64,000 nucleotides of DNA from a virus. The stretch's first letter is position 1, and each line of letters begins with the position of its first letter. This document shows, piece by piece, positions 28,035-36,972 of this stretch. The notes under the pieces are model-generated. The model worked only from the letters and a program-made list of their open reading frames with translations. It was not told the origin of the DNA and made no database searches. The stretch is taken from positions 1 to 64,000 of IMG/VR virus record IMGVR_UViG_3300027852_000033; one strand, given 5' to 3'. Position numbers and translations under genes: made by a program.

Positions 28035-29420
28035 TTATGTATGGTACATAGCTGCTTCATTACCCATCAGTGTCCTAGCATTCATTTGAGCGGATGAGAT
28101 AGCCTCTACTGCTCTTTGTCTTTCAGTAGCAAGCCTTGAATTTTGCAATACCTCGCCACTTCCAAATTCAGTTCCTCCTAATCTGCCCAGAGTTGCAGCG
28201 CCTCTAGTCATAGCTTCTGCTGTAGTTTTATACATTCCTTTAACTAGTTCTGCAGCGAGGGAAACACCTACAAATGCTGTACCGGATACCTTAGCGAATC
28301 TAGCCCATTGGTGTCTTCTCCACATTCCTACAAGGTGATCGGCAGTCATAGTTTTAACTCCTGGGGATGCTAATCTTTCTGCATCTATAACCTTTCTCAT
28401 TACATTATTTAAAACATCTTCCCCGCCACTGACCATCATGGCGCCGGTTCTAGACCTTGTAGTCCATGGGGAAAATTTCCGGGCCCCCTCTCTAGGACTG
28501 ATTAGTTCCTTTGCTAATTCCCATCTTTTTCCCCACTTGGTACTAGCTTTGGTAGATTCTCCTTTTATTATATTCCATGGGGTAATATACCTTTCCTCCT
28601 GGTATTTTATAAATCTTTCCATCATCTCGTTTTTAGTAGCAGCGCCGGAAATCTTTGGCTTGCCCGATATTGCTATAGCTTTATCTATAGGCAAAGGGGC
28701 TTGCCCTATTACATCCTTTGCAAACTTAGTTACTTTAGCGCCAATATTTTTGGGATATGCTGCTACTTTCCTAAATCTATCTGCTCCTGTTGGGGAATAG
28801 CTATACATCCCTCTTATAAATTCATCAGTTAATTTCTCTGCTCCCCCAAGTTTACCTACTGCGGTTGGGTCAATTGTAGATACTAAACTCTCTAATTTTG
28901 ATGGTCGTACTAACCACCGTTCTAATAAAGTAGGACGTATTGTGCCGGTATCCCCTTTTGCTATTCCTTTAAGATTTGATATATCTTTACCCTTGTATAT
29001 CAATCCTTCTCTCATTGTTTTTCTATCCAGGGGTTCCATAACTTTTTGTACATTTTCACCTAGATAGTATCGTATTCTACTTTGCCATCCACGTATAGAA
29101 AACATACTGGTAGATTCTGGGCCTCGTATAGCTCGCCCCATTATACCTTTTACATGGGTTGCTTCATAGTGCCATTTTAACCTCTTACTTGTAAACGGGC
29201 GTTTAAGGCTTGATAATAACCCAAGAGATTTCCCCCCGTAAAAGCCCATCCTTGCCATATTCATATATGCTGTAGCTTTTACTGGAACTGACAGCATATC
29301 AAGAGGAGTAGGGAATATTTCACTATATGTGCTTATCTCATCTAAATTAGGTATATAATACGGGTCACTACGGACTTCAGATAATGAAGACAACATATGC
29401 CCTAATCTTTCGCCTGCCAT
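28035..29420 (-). CDS. Probable virion-associated protein (461 aa)
   Basis: Rich in glycine, arginine and lysine, with a hydrophobic segment near 380-400 (VSGTAFVGVSLAAELVKGMY) and an alanine-rich C-terminus. Such a composition is common in large-phage internal or ejected proteins. It follows the 29420-29893 gene with a 1-nt overlap (TAATG). No domain recognised; assignment rests on context. Confidence 0.5.
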   Translation of the reverse strand: MAGERLGHMLSSLSEVRSDPYYIPNLDEISTYSEIFPTPLDMLSVPVKATAYMNMARMGFYGGKSLGLLSSLKRPFTSKRLKWHYEATHVKGIMGRAIRGPESTSMFSIRGWQSRIRYYLGENVQKVMEPLDRKTMREGLIYKGKDISNLKGIAKGDTGTIRPTLLERWLVRPSKLESLVSTIDPTAVGKLGGAEKLTDEFIRGMYSYSPTGADRFRKVAAYPKNIGAKVTKFAKDVIGQAPLPIDKAIAISGKPKISGAATKNEMMERFIKYQEERYITPWNIIKGESTKASTKWGKRWELAKELISPREGARKFSPWTTRSRTGAMMVSGGEDVLNNVMRKVIDAERLASPGVKTMTADHLVGMWRRHQWARFAKVSGTAFVGVSLAAELVKGMYKTTAEAMTRGAATLGRLGGTEFGSGEVLQNSRLATERQRAVEAISSAQMNARTLMGNEAAMYHT

Positions 29421-29893
29421 TATTTTCTCCTGAAATTAAATCGCATACCCTCTATTCCTGCGGGGCCACCGCCACCTGTTCTTACTCCGAATCTACCTGA
29501 TGTACTAGGATATGCGGTATTAGGTAATATTGATTTTAATATATTCATCCTTGATTTTTCCAGCCACATTGTGCCTTTCATCCCTAATCCTGCAGTTACG
29601 GCTGCCGCACCTATCCCAACCCCAGCATATCCTCCTGCTTTTGACACGCCGCGTTTTAAAGTCCCAAGCGCGGCTATTCCATGGGAGGCAAAACCAGTTT
29701 CGGGATTGAGACCTTTCCCGAATTGTTTTTTCCCTAAACTTGCATTCCTCATATTAAACGCTTTTTCGCTATTTGTAGTATACCTATGAGTATTTTTTGT
29801 TCTACGGTCCCAGGTCATAGTTCCAAATCTATTTGCAGCGCCATAATATGGACTGATACGTTTATATGATTTATTTACATTTCTGTTTGTCAT
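29420..29893 (-). CDS. Glycine-rich small membrane-active protein (157 aa)
   Basis: Basic and tyrosine-rich at the N-terminus (MTNRNVNKSYKRISPYYGAA), a central glycine-rich hydrophobic helix (GGYAGVGIGAAAVTAGLGM at about 86-104) and a basic glycine-rich end. Reads like a small internal virion protein able to insert in membranes. Coupled to 28035-29420. Inference from composition only. Confidence 0.5.
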   Translation of the reverse strand: MTNRNVNKSYKRISPYYGAANRFGTMTWDRRTKNTHRYTTNSEKAFNMRNASLGKKQFGKGLNPETGFASHGIAALGTLKRGVSKAGGYAGVGIGAAAVTAGLGMKGTMWLEKSRMNILKSILPNTAYPSTSGRFGVRTGGGGPAGIEGMRFNFRRK

Positions 29894-29897
29894 GATA

Positions 29898-30356
29898 TTA
29901 TGCCTTTATATTAGATATATTCAACGTTTCTCTATAACTATCAAGATCGGCTATCCCTGCACAAAACCATTTAGATCTATCGTAATTAGAATGCTGGGAT
30001 AATGTAACGTCTATAAATTGTTCTTTTAATTGACCTAATAACCATATCAAACTAGATATTTGTTTGTCTGTAAAATCTCCGGATTTACCTACCAAACAAA
30101 CTCCAACTGATCTATTATGTCCTCTAACATGAGCCCCTTGTTCACTTATTTCAAAAGTATGATCATCATCTAATGGCCTTCCTGATTCTATTTGCCCATC
30201 AAATAAATTATTGTAATGTCTTGTGTCTAATTGCCCATTCAGTATAACATAATGATAGCCTATAGTATCAAACCCTCGTTCCAAATGCCATTTTGTGATT
30301 AGTGCTGCATTTCCATACCCTGAATCTGAACAATGTAATATAATGTCTACTGCCAT
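29898..30356 (-). CDS. N-acetylmuramoyl-L-alanine amidase (T7 lysozyme-like)
   Basis: A 152-aa Amidase_2 domain. Zinc ligands are H8 in IILHCSDS, H122 in SQHSNYD and C132 in KWFCAG; Y36 in GYHYVI is the usual catalytic tyrosine and K129 the companion lysine. These line up with H17, Y46, H122, K128 and C130 of T7 lysozyme. It cleaves the bond between N-acetylmuramic acid and L-alanine in peptidoglycan. No signal peptide or cell-wall-binding domain, so export needs a holin, or it acts from the particle. ATG 30356 preceded by GGGGGATTAATTATT. First gene of the minus operon, divergent from the terminase. Confidence 0.9.
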   Translation of the reverse strand: MAVDIILHCSDSGYGNAALITKWHLERGFDTIGYHYVILNGQLDTRHYNNLFDGQIESGRPLDDDHTFEISEQGAHVRGHNRSVGVCLVGKSGDFTDKQISSLIWLLGQLKEQFIDVTLSQHSNYDRSKWFCAGIADLDSYRETLNISNIKA

Positions 30357-30447
30357 AATAATTAATCCCCCTTCATATTTGTTATCTAGTGGCAAATATC
30401 AATAATATTTGATACTATTAGTTTATATTACAAAAGGAAAATATACA
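30357..30447. promoter_or_regulatory. Divergent intergenic region amidase/terminase
   Basis: About 90 bp between two divergent genes, very AT-rich, so it must hold the start signals for both operons. TTGTTA at 30380-30385 with ATAATA 17 bp later is a weak candidate toward the terminase. No convincing consensus. Confidence 0.4.
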
Positions 30448-32133
30448 ATGGGAAAGCGATTTGATCCAGATACATTATCTAAAATATTAGCATTAGTTTC
30501 AACACCGGAGGAAAAACAACTAATACTCGAAGCTGATGATCCTGTACTATGGGCAGAAAGGCATTTGTTTGATCCGGATACAGGATTGGAAAAGTTTAAA
30601 TGTAAAGAATTATTTGCTAGTGTTCTTAAAGATGGAAGAAAAGATAGAGCAGTACGGGCAGGTAGGCAAATAGGAAAATCAGTTTCAATGACCGTAGATC
30701 TTATGCATACGGCAATCATGAATAGTAACACTACTATCCTAGTATTCACTACTGAGAAAAAAATGATGAATAGAATACTAGAGATCATGAATAATTTACT
30801 AAATGGCTCTGATATTAACGGTTCATTCCGTATGGGTAAAAAACCTAAAAAAACAAAAGGAGCGATAGAACCAGAGTATGATTATGAAATAAATGTATCA
30901 AATGATTCAGCAATACGGTTTTTCTTTATGTCACAAAAACCAGATAAGGCCAGGGGGCAAACTGGTAATTATATATATTTAGATGAAACTGCATATTTAC
31001 CGGAAAAAGCATTTCCAGTAATAACCGGTATATTAAAAGCTAGTCCAAAAATTAAAATGTGGGCAAGTTCTACTCCAGTTGGAATAGAAGGGGATTGGTT
31101 CCAGGAATATTGTACACGATGTGCAGATCCTGAATCCATAGATAGTGTAGAATATCATCTTCCCAGCACATTAGAGAAAAACTGGCCAGAGGTAGAAGCA
31201 AGGTTAAGAGAGGTTATATTCGATGATGCAACTTGGGTCCTTGAGGTATTAGCAGAATGGGCAGAAGCAAAGGGGGCAGTGTATAAAAAGGAAAATATAA
31301 ACAATGCACTAGAACGATCTATAATACATAACATATATGTTACTTACAGTGATATATACGAAATGGCAGAATACCAAAACGCTGATAAATTTCTTGGGGT
31401 GGATTGGAATAATCCACAGAATGGGGTAAGGATATTAGAAATTTCTGAAATGTTTGGTGGAATATGGATAACCAGGAATGAAAAAATAGCACTTGAAAAT
31501 TATACTCAATTAACTGCGGTTAAAAGGATAATGGATTTACATAGTGCTAATAATTACAAAATGTTATCAGTTGATGCAGGATTCGGGGATACGCAAGTAG
31601 AAATGATTCTGAAATCTTTAATAGCATCAGGACAAGACCCCGCTAAAGTACTAAATATCGTTGATTCTGCTTCTAAAGAAGAAATTGAAATAATATACAC
31701 TTCACCGGAAACCGGGGCCAGGAAAAAAGAGAAAATTAAGGTTCGTGTTAAGACAAAAATTATAGGATTGCTCTCTAACTATTTAGAAGGTATTTTTGTT
31801 ATATTAAAAGAAGAACAAGGTAAACAGGGTATTGTCCGGGAAATAAGCAACTTTCGTAGAAAATCAACTGCTAGAGATGGTGGATTTATATATACCGAAA
31901 ATGTACATTCCTTAACCGCCCTTCAATATTGTATACATGGGCATGATAAATACCTAAAATTAGGTAACAAAACAAAACAAAGTAGTAGTATAATATTAAC
32001 AGAGACACTATCTAAAATATTAACAAACGGTGATCCCGAGAAAATTGGGAAAACCGCACCTAAAATGGCATTAGCTTTACGCTCAAATAAGCGAACAATG
32101 GGACTATATGGAACGAGAAGATCTATTTTATAA
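30448..32133 (+). CDS. terL: Terminase large subunit
   Basis: A 561-aa ATPase-nuclease that packages DNA into the prohead. Walker A GRQIGKS at 72-78, Walker B YIYLDE at 175-180 with catalytic E180, coupling motif SST at 207-209. The C-terminal RNase H-like nuclease shows GVDWNNPQNG and LSVDAGFGDTQ with the acidic residues expected. ATG 30448 follows AAAAGGAAAATATAC; the upstream in-frame ATG 30409 is inside the promoter region. No small subunit precedes it, unlike the usual order. Confidence 0.93.
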   Translation: MGKRFDPDTLSKILALVSTPEEKQLILEADDPVLWAERHLFDPDTGLEKFKCKELFASVLKDGRKDRAVRAGRQIGKSVSMTVDLMHTAIMNSNTTILVFTTEKKMMNRILEIMNNLLNGSDINGSFRMGKKPKKTKGAIEPEYDYEINVSNDSAIRFFFMSQKPDKARGQTGNYIYLDETAYLPEKAFPVITGILKASPKIKMWASSTPVGIEGDWFQEYCTRCADPESIDSVEYHLPSTLEKNWPEVEARLREVIFDDATWVLEVLAEWAEAKGAVYKKENINNALERSIIHNIYVTYSDIYEMAEYQNADKFLGVDWNNPQNGVRILEISEMFGGIWITRNEKIALENYTQLTAVKRIMDLHSANNYKMLSVDAGFGDTQVEMILKSLIASGQDPAKVLNIVDSASKEEIEIIYTSPETGARKKEKIKVRVKTKIIGLLSNYLEGIFVILKEEQGKQGIVREISNFRRKSTARDGGFIYTENVHSLTALQYCIHGHDKYLKLGNKTKQSSSIILTETLSKILTNGDPEKIGKTAPKMALALRSNKRTMGLYGTRRSIL

Positions 32134-34726
32134 ACCAAGTATAGCTAAACCAGAGAGGGATATATCTTATACACACATAGATCCATCCAAAGATATAGAC
32201 CGCCAAAATCTTGCTTATCGGTTAAATGTATCAGTGGAGGATATCCCAAGTAATCCTTTTATTAGTATGATAGATAGGTTTAAAGAACTTGAGACTATAG
32301 CAAGAGAATTAAAAGACAGATCTATATTTTTATTAGATAAAACTATAAGAGATTTAGACGGATATGTAGGAGAAGCTCCACCTCATATATTAAAATATAT
32401 AGAGGATTTGACAGGTATATCATTTAAACAGCCTCAACTTCCTATTGAGGATGATTTACAAGATAATGTACCATATTCTACTACCCCACCTGTAATTATT
32501 CCTTCTACTGATGCAAAGTTTACACTATCTGAAGATACATTAACTTGTATTTTCAGAGCCGCAGGTTTTTTTGACCCCGATAGTGTTGATGATGATATTC
32601 AACAACCGGTCAAAGATTTTGATTCCGAAGGATTAAAAAAGGCCATGAACGATAAAATAAAGGATTCATTTCTTGATCCTATATCTATTGGTCTTAAATT
32701 ATTAATTATTGTACTAAAAATGGCACATGTTATTGCCGTTCATTATACTATAGGATATCTATGCGGGTTTATAAAAAAGTGGAAACTAAAATTCAAGGTT
32801 CCCGGGAAGAAGATAAAGATTAAGATAGGAAAAAAGATATCCAAAAAAGTATTCAAACCATTCGAGAAAAAGCTACTTAAAGTAGTTGGTTATAAATGTA
32901 ATGCTGAAGGAGAAGATATTCCTGATTGTGAACCGCCTATCGGAGAAGGTATAGATTTTAAAGTAGTAAACTGTTGTACCATGCGGCCAATATTTTTCGG
33001 ATCTGATGCGGTTACCGGAGTCCCTAGTTTTACAATGTCCAAATGTTTTGAACAATGGATAGATGAAGAAACCAATCCAGGACATGTCAATAATGGACTA
33101 ATCTGTAGTGCCAAAAACGCAGATGATACTGATAGAAAAGCCACTCCCGAGGAAAAAGCAAAAGCAAAGGAGGTGGCAAATTATATACTGAATGGAAAAA
33201 GCTCGACAGGGGTTTGTAGTCCGTCAGATGTCTATCCCCTATCTAAAGCAATAGATGGCTCTAGTTCTGCAATAGAAATGTCAACTTCTGCCCAAGATGT
33301 GCTTACCGTATCCCTATCTGACTCTGAAAATACTTCAAAAAGTGGCAGATGGGACTGTTTTGGTTTAGCAATTCCTAGCTCTGCAGGTGCAGATCAAGCT
33401 GATCTTGCAAAAAAAGTGAATGATGCGTCAGGTAGATGGATGGACGGAGATGATAAAACCGGATGGTTTATGGGGGGAGTAGATATAATCGAAGATGGCA
33501 CATATCTATTTGAATATCTTAAAGGAGTAGATACAGCTATAGTTAATGTATTAAAGCTTGCAGATAAGGTAGTTATAGGAGCTGCTAATTTATCAAAATG
33601 GGGAACATCAAGGCAATTATGCTGTTGGGTATATTTGATGGTAATACTTTCATCTATGGTTTCTAATATTATAAAAAAAAGATCAGTATGCCCTGACATA
33701 AAATTTGCAGATGCGTTTAGGGAGGAAATGAGGTGGGCCTCAAATATTCAGGATAGCAAAGATGTACAAAGGTTTGTGAAAATATTAGAAGTATTGAAAC
33801 AAATTATAGATGTATTCAGAAAACAGATGGACAGATCAATATTCCTTGCCGGTCTTACCCTGCCTCTAAAAGAGATGTGGGAACTTATCAAAATGACAAT
33901 ATCTAATGGTATAGCCCAATATCTTGATACTATATTCAGCCCAATAAATGTTGCTCTTGATAGTGTAACAGAAATACCTGAGGTAAAATCACTTATAGTC
34001 AATGACTGTTTTGGTGCTGATAAATTGTTTAGTTTTTTGAAATGTCTACTTGGAAATTTGAAATATGGAATGGTTAATTGGGTAGGACAATTTATGGACT
34101 TTACCATAAAAGACTTTGTGTTAATAAATGATATATATCTATCGCGTAGTAGATTAGTAATGCTAGATTCCTTATCTGAATTGTTAGATAATATGATCAA
34201 TATGATCCTTGGTTTAGCAGATTGTTATGAACCTAGAGATTTACCTGACCAAATAGTAGATAAACAATTACTGATTCAGCGTAGAAAAGTCAAATTATTT
34301 AGAGAAGTAGCAGGTACTACAGAGGGCGTTACAAGGTATGATGAGTGTTCTAAATCAATTATGGGGCAAGAATTTATTCCAAATGAGAAAGAGATAGCCG
34401 AAATAGACAGTACACAAGGTGGATTATCGGCATCATTTGGGGATATTGGAAATGTGGCTTTAAATATAATGAAATCGGAGGTCACAGTTGAGTCTGGTAT
34501 ATCTGATAGAGAACAAATATATGATCCTTCTGATGCAAGTAGTATAATAGATAACATGATAACTTCTTCATTTGCTCCTATGGAATTATCGAAATTCCTT
34601 GACGAAGATGGAGAAGTAGTTCTCCCAGCAGAATTTGTAAAGATAGTTGAACAAATGACAGGGGTAAAAGATGGTGAAATTAGAGAATCAATGCGCCATA
34701 TTTTTGATACGATTAAAGAGGGATAA
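32108..34726 (+). CDS. Large hypothetical structural protein (872 aa)
   Basis: Overlaps the terminase by 26 nt. A hydrophobic segment near 197-220 (LLIIVLKMAHVIAVHYTIGY) is followed by an extremely basic stretch (KWKLKFKVPGKKIKIKIG). Cysteine pairs occur near 260-285 (YKCNAEG, CEPP, NCCTM). The C-terminal half is helical. Placed between terminase and portal, where such a long protein is unusual, suggesting a head-vertex or ejection protein. Not recognised. Confidence 0.55.
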   Translation: MEREDLFYKPSIAKPERDISYTHIDPSKDIDRQNLAYRLNVSVEDIPSNPFISMIDRFKELETIARELKDRSIFLLDKTIRDLDGYVGEAPPHILKYIEDLTGISFKQPQLPIEDDLQDNVPYSTTPPVIIPSTDAKFTLSEDTLTCIFRAAGFFDPDSVDDDIQQPVKDFDSEGLKKAMNDKIKDSFLDPISIGLKLLIIVLKMAHVIAVHYTIGYLCGFIKKWKLKFKVPGKKIKIKIGKKISKKVFKPFEKKLLKVVGYKCNAEGEDIPDCEPPIGEGIDFKVVNCCTMRPIFFGSDAVTGVPSFTMSKCFEQWIDEETNPGHVNNGLICSAKNADDTDRKATPEEKAKAKEVANYILNGKSSTGVCSPSDVYPLSKAIDGSSSAIEMSTSAQDVLTVSLSDSENTSKSGRWDCFGLAIPSSAGADQADLAKKVNDASGRWMDGDDKTGWFMGGVDIIEDGTYLFEYLKGVDTAIVNVLKLADKVVIGAANLSKWGTSRQLCCWVYLMVILSSMVSNIIKKRSVCPDIKFADAFREEMRWASNIQDSKDVQRFVKILEVLKQIIDVFRKQMDRSIFLAGLTLPLKEMWELIKMTISNGIAQYLDTIFSPINVALDSVTEIPEVKSLIVNDCFGADKLFSFLKCLLGNLKYGMVNWVGQFMDFTIKDFVLINDIYLSRSRLVMLDSLSELLDNMINMILGLADCYEPRDLPDQIVDKQLLIQRRKVKLFREVAGTTEGVTRYDECSKSIMGQEFIPNEKEIAEIDSTQGGLSASFGDIGNVALNIMKSEVTVESGISDREQIYDPSDASSIIDNMITSSFAPMELSKFLDEDGEVVLPAEFVKIVEQMTGVKDGEIRESMRHIFDTIKEG

Positions 34727-34728
34727 TA

Positions 34729-36306
34729 ATGAACATAAATAATATAAAAGAATCCATAATTAGTAGACGACTTGGAAAATTACGAGCAGATGCTATTACA
34801 GAGGGCGCTAACGGAATAATCAAAAATTTATCGATAATTGAGGAATCAAACGTGCTAAATTCTGATGGGAGCACTACTAACCCAATATTATCGTCCCGGT
34901 TATATTCTCATAAAAAAAAGAAGATACACGAATTTGAAAAATATATTACAGAGCGGCGATTACGATATAGAACTCAATATAATAATACAGTTCTAGTGTC
35001 ATCAAGATATTCATATGAGAAAGTAGATACGTTTTTCAATAGTGAATCATATTTTTCAAGGTCAGTAAGTAGACAAGTAGAAACTACATTAAGAAATGGA
35101 TTCAGGTTTGTATCTGATAATTCTGAAATGTCTGCCGAGGTTAGGAAAGAGCTTACTATGTTACAGGTTACATCCCGTAGATTATTACATCAAATTATAT
35201 CAAGAATGATAGGTGATATATTAAAATATGGTATAACCATTATAGAAAAGGTACGTAAAAGAATACCAGATAATTCTGAAGACGATGTTTCTTCCAGATT
35301 AGCTAATTTACGTTCAATACCTCCACACAAAACATATTTTCACGTAGATAAAGATGGAGTAATACGAGCAGTGCAAAATCATAATCTGACTTTGCGTAAC
35401 AGATTATCTCTGCGTAGAGGAATACTTGATAATATAGGTTTAATACCAATAAAATCAATAGCACTTGGGGTAATGACAGATGCAGGGGATGATATATATC
35501 CTCCGCCTCCTTGTTTTCAAATGCTTAATGATATATTATCATTAAGATCTTTGGAAGAAACTATTGAAATGATAGGATTTCAGTTCGGTTCACCGTTATT
35601 ACATAGTAAGGTAGGATCAGATGACAATCCTGCACAACCTGGAGAAGTTAATGATGTTCATAATGATATAGTTAGTATGGCAGCTAATGGGATGATAACT
35701 ACAGACAATAGAGTTGAAATAACTGCAGTTAATTTGCAAAGCGCTGTACCCGATCTAATGCCGTTTATTGCACATTTTAAAAACAGAGTACTAGTAGGAA
35801 GTGGATCATCTTCAGTATCTGTTGGAGAATTAGATACAAGTAACCGTGCAACTAGTGAATCTATGGATAATGCAATGGGAGATCATTGTACTTATGTAGC
35901 CGATATAGTATGTAATCTATTTACCTACGATATTATTCCGGATATACTCATAAATAGTTATGGATATAAGCCTGACGAAATAATTGATGAATCTGGTGAG
36001 ATGATAGTTAAACTAGAATTTAATGAAATGAGTATAGAAAAACTGATATCAAAAGTAAATAACATAACCAATTTGTATCAGTCAAACTTGTTAACTTTAC
36101 CAGAAGCCAGACGAAGGTTAAAAGAGGTACCATTAGTTAAAAGTAATGAAAAAGATCTATATCTTAATAAAGTTCAAATACCTCTGGCTAATGCTAAGAA
36201 GGCTAAATCTACAGCACCTGATAGTAAAATTGCATCATTAAATCAACCATCTAACCAGTATGGCAAGAAATCCGGGCCTGGTTCATCTAAGGATAGTATA
36301 CAATAG
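34729..36306 (+). CDS. Portal protein
   Basis: A 525-aa protein forming the dodecameric DNA gate. Evidence: helical stem and wing layout; FVSDNSEMSAEVRKELTML early in the wing; PPHKTYFHVDKDG; a clip region near IYPPPPCFQMLNDILSLRSL; and GSGSSSVSVGELDTSNRATS, typical of portals. C-terminal helices ESMDNAMGDHC...LINSYGY form the crown. It lies between TerL and protease as expected. Starts two bases after the 872-aa gene stop. Confidence 0.85.
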   Translation: MNINNIKESIISRRLGKLRADAITEGANGIIKNLSIIEESNVLNSDGSTTNPILSSRLYSHKKKKIHEFEKYITERRLRYRTQYNNTVLVSSRYSYEKVDTFFNSESYFSRSVSRQVETTLRNGFRFVSDNSEMSAEVRKELTMLQVTSRRLLHQIISRMIGDILKYGITIIEKVRKRIPDNSEDDVSSRLANLRSIPPHKTYFHVDKDGVIRAVQNHNLTLRNRLSLRRGILDNIGLIPIKSIALGVMTDAGDDIYPPPPCFQMLNDILSLRSLEETIEMIGFQFGSPLLHSKVGSDDNPAQPGEVNDVHNDIVSMAANGMITTDNRVEITAVNLQSAVPDLMPFIAHFKNRVLVGSGSSSVSVGELDTSNRATSESMDNAMGDHCTYVADIVCNLFTYDIIPDILINSYGYKPDEIIDESGEMIVKLEFNEMSIEKLISKVNNITNLYQSNLLTLPEARRRLKEVPLVKSNEKDLYLNKVQIPLANAKKAKSTAPDSKIASLNQPSNQYGKKSGPGSSKDSIQ

Positions 36307-36329
36307 TATTCATAAAGGAGGTATATAAC

Positions 36330-36836
36330 ATGCCTGAAAAAACTGATATAGATATAAACGAAAGAAAACTAACTACCAAGAAAAGGAAGGCACTTCCTTC
36401 CTCCAGTTTTTGCGGACCCAACAGGTCATTCCCCTGTCATGATTGTAATCATGTTCGATTTGCTTTGTCTGCTTTAGGTCGATATAAAGGTCCCGGTAAC
36501 AAAGCAACTATTCGTGCTTGTATATATAGAAAAGCTAGAGAAATGAATTGTTTCAAGACCGGAAAAGGTGCAAAGAAAAGTTCAGAAACCGAAAGTTGGG
36601 ATGAATCTATGTTGGATATACAAAGAGAAGCTGATTTTATGCCGGCTATATTAACTATTGTTAATAATTATAATAACCAAACTGTAAATCCTCAACAAAC
36701 TTTCTCTGATCTTATTACACTTTGTTTAACCGCTGATATAAGTAGTACAGAAATGGCAGAAATAGTCGAAGTTTGGTACTACATGGATGTTGAAAAGGCA
36801 TGTGATAAACTGATAGAAATTATAACAAATGACTAG
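36330..36836 (+). CDS. Conserved phage head-region protein (168 aa)
   Basis: The segment SSSFCGPNRSFPCHDCNHVR followed by FALSALGRYKGPGNKATI (about 24-62) is a recurrent phage motif often attached to prohead proteases or scaffolds; the cysteines and histidines may bind zinc. The rest is helical. AAGGAGGTATATAAC precedes the ATG. Context: between portal and protease. Confidence 0.6.
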   Translation: MPEKTDIDINERKLTTKKRKALPSSSFCGPNRSFPCHDCNHVRFALSALGRYKGPGNKATIRACIYRKAREMNCFKTGKGAKKSSETESWDESMLDIQREADFMPAILTIVNNYNNQTVNPQQTFSDLITLCLTADISSTEMAEIVEVWYYMDVEKACDKLIEIITND

Positions 36837-36906
36837 TTTTAGTATTTATATAAATCCAGTGGTAATAGTTCACATATAATAGTAAAATTATATAGGTGTA
36901 GAGTAT

Positions 36907-36935
36907 TTGTATATTTTATACTTAAATTTGATAAT
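36907..36935 (+). promoter_or_regulatory. Candidate sigma70-type promoter upstream of the protease gene
   Basis: TTGTAT at 36907-36912, 17-bp spacer, GATAAT at 36930-36935, in a 133-bp gene-free stretch. Transcription would begin about 30 bp upstream of the protease start. It is the only reasonable match in that gap. Confidence 0.45.
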
Positions 36936-36972
36936 AAATGTTGACTAATATATCACCCCAAGGGAGAAAGTG

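Noticed and set aside
28438-28800. A 120-codon plus-strand ORF opposite the 461-aa gene
   Set aside because: Antisense, no ribosome site, and the minus-strand frame is coupled to its neighbours.
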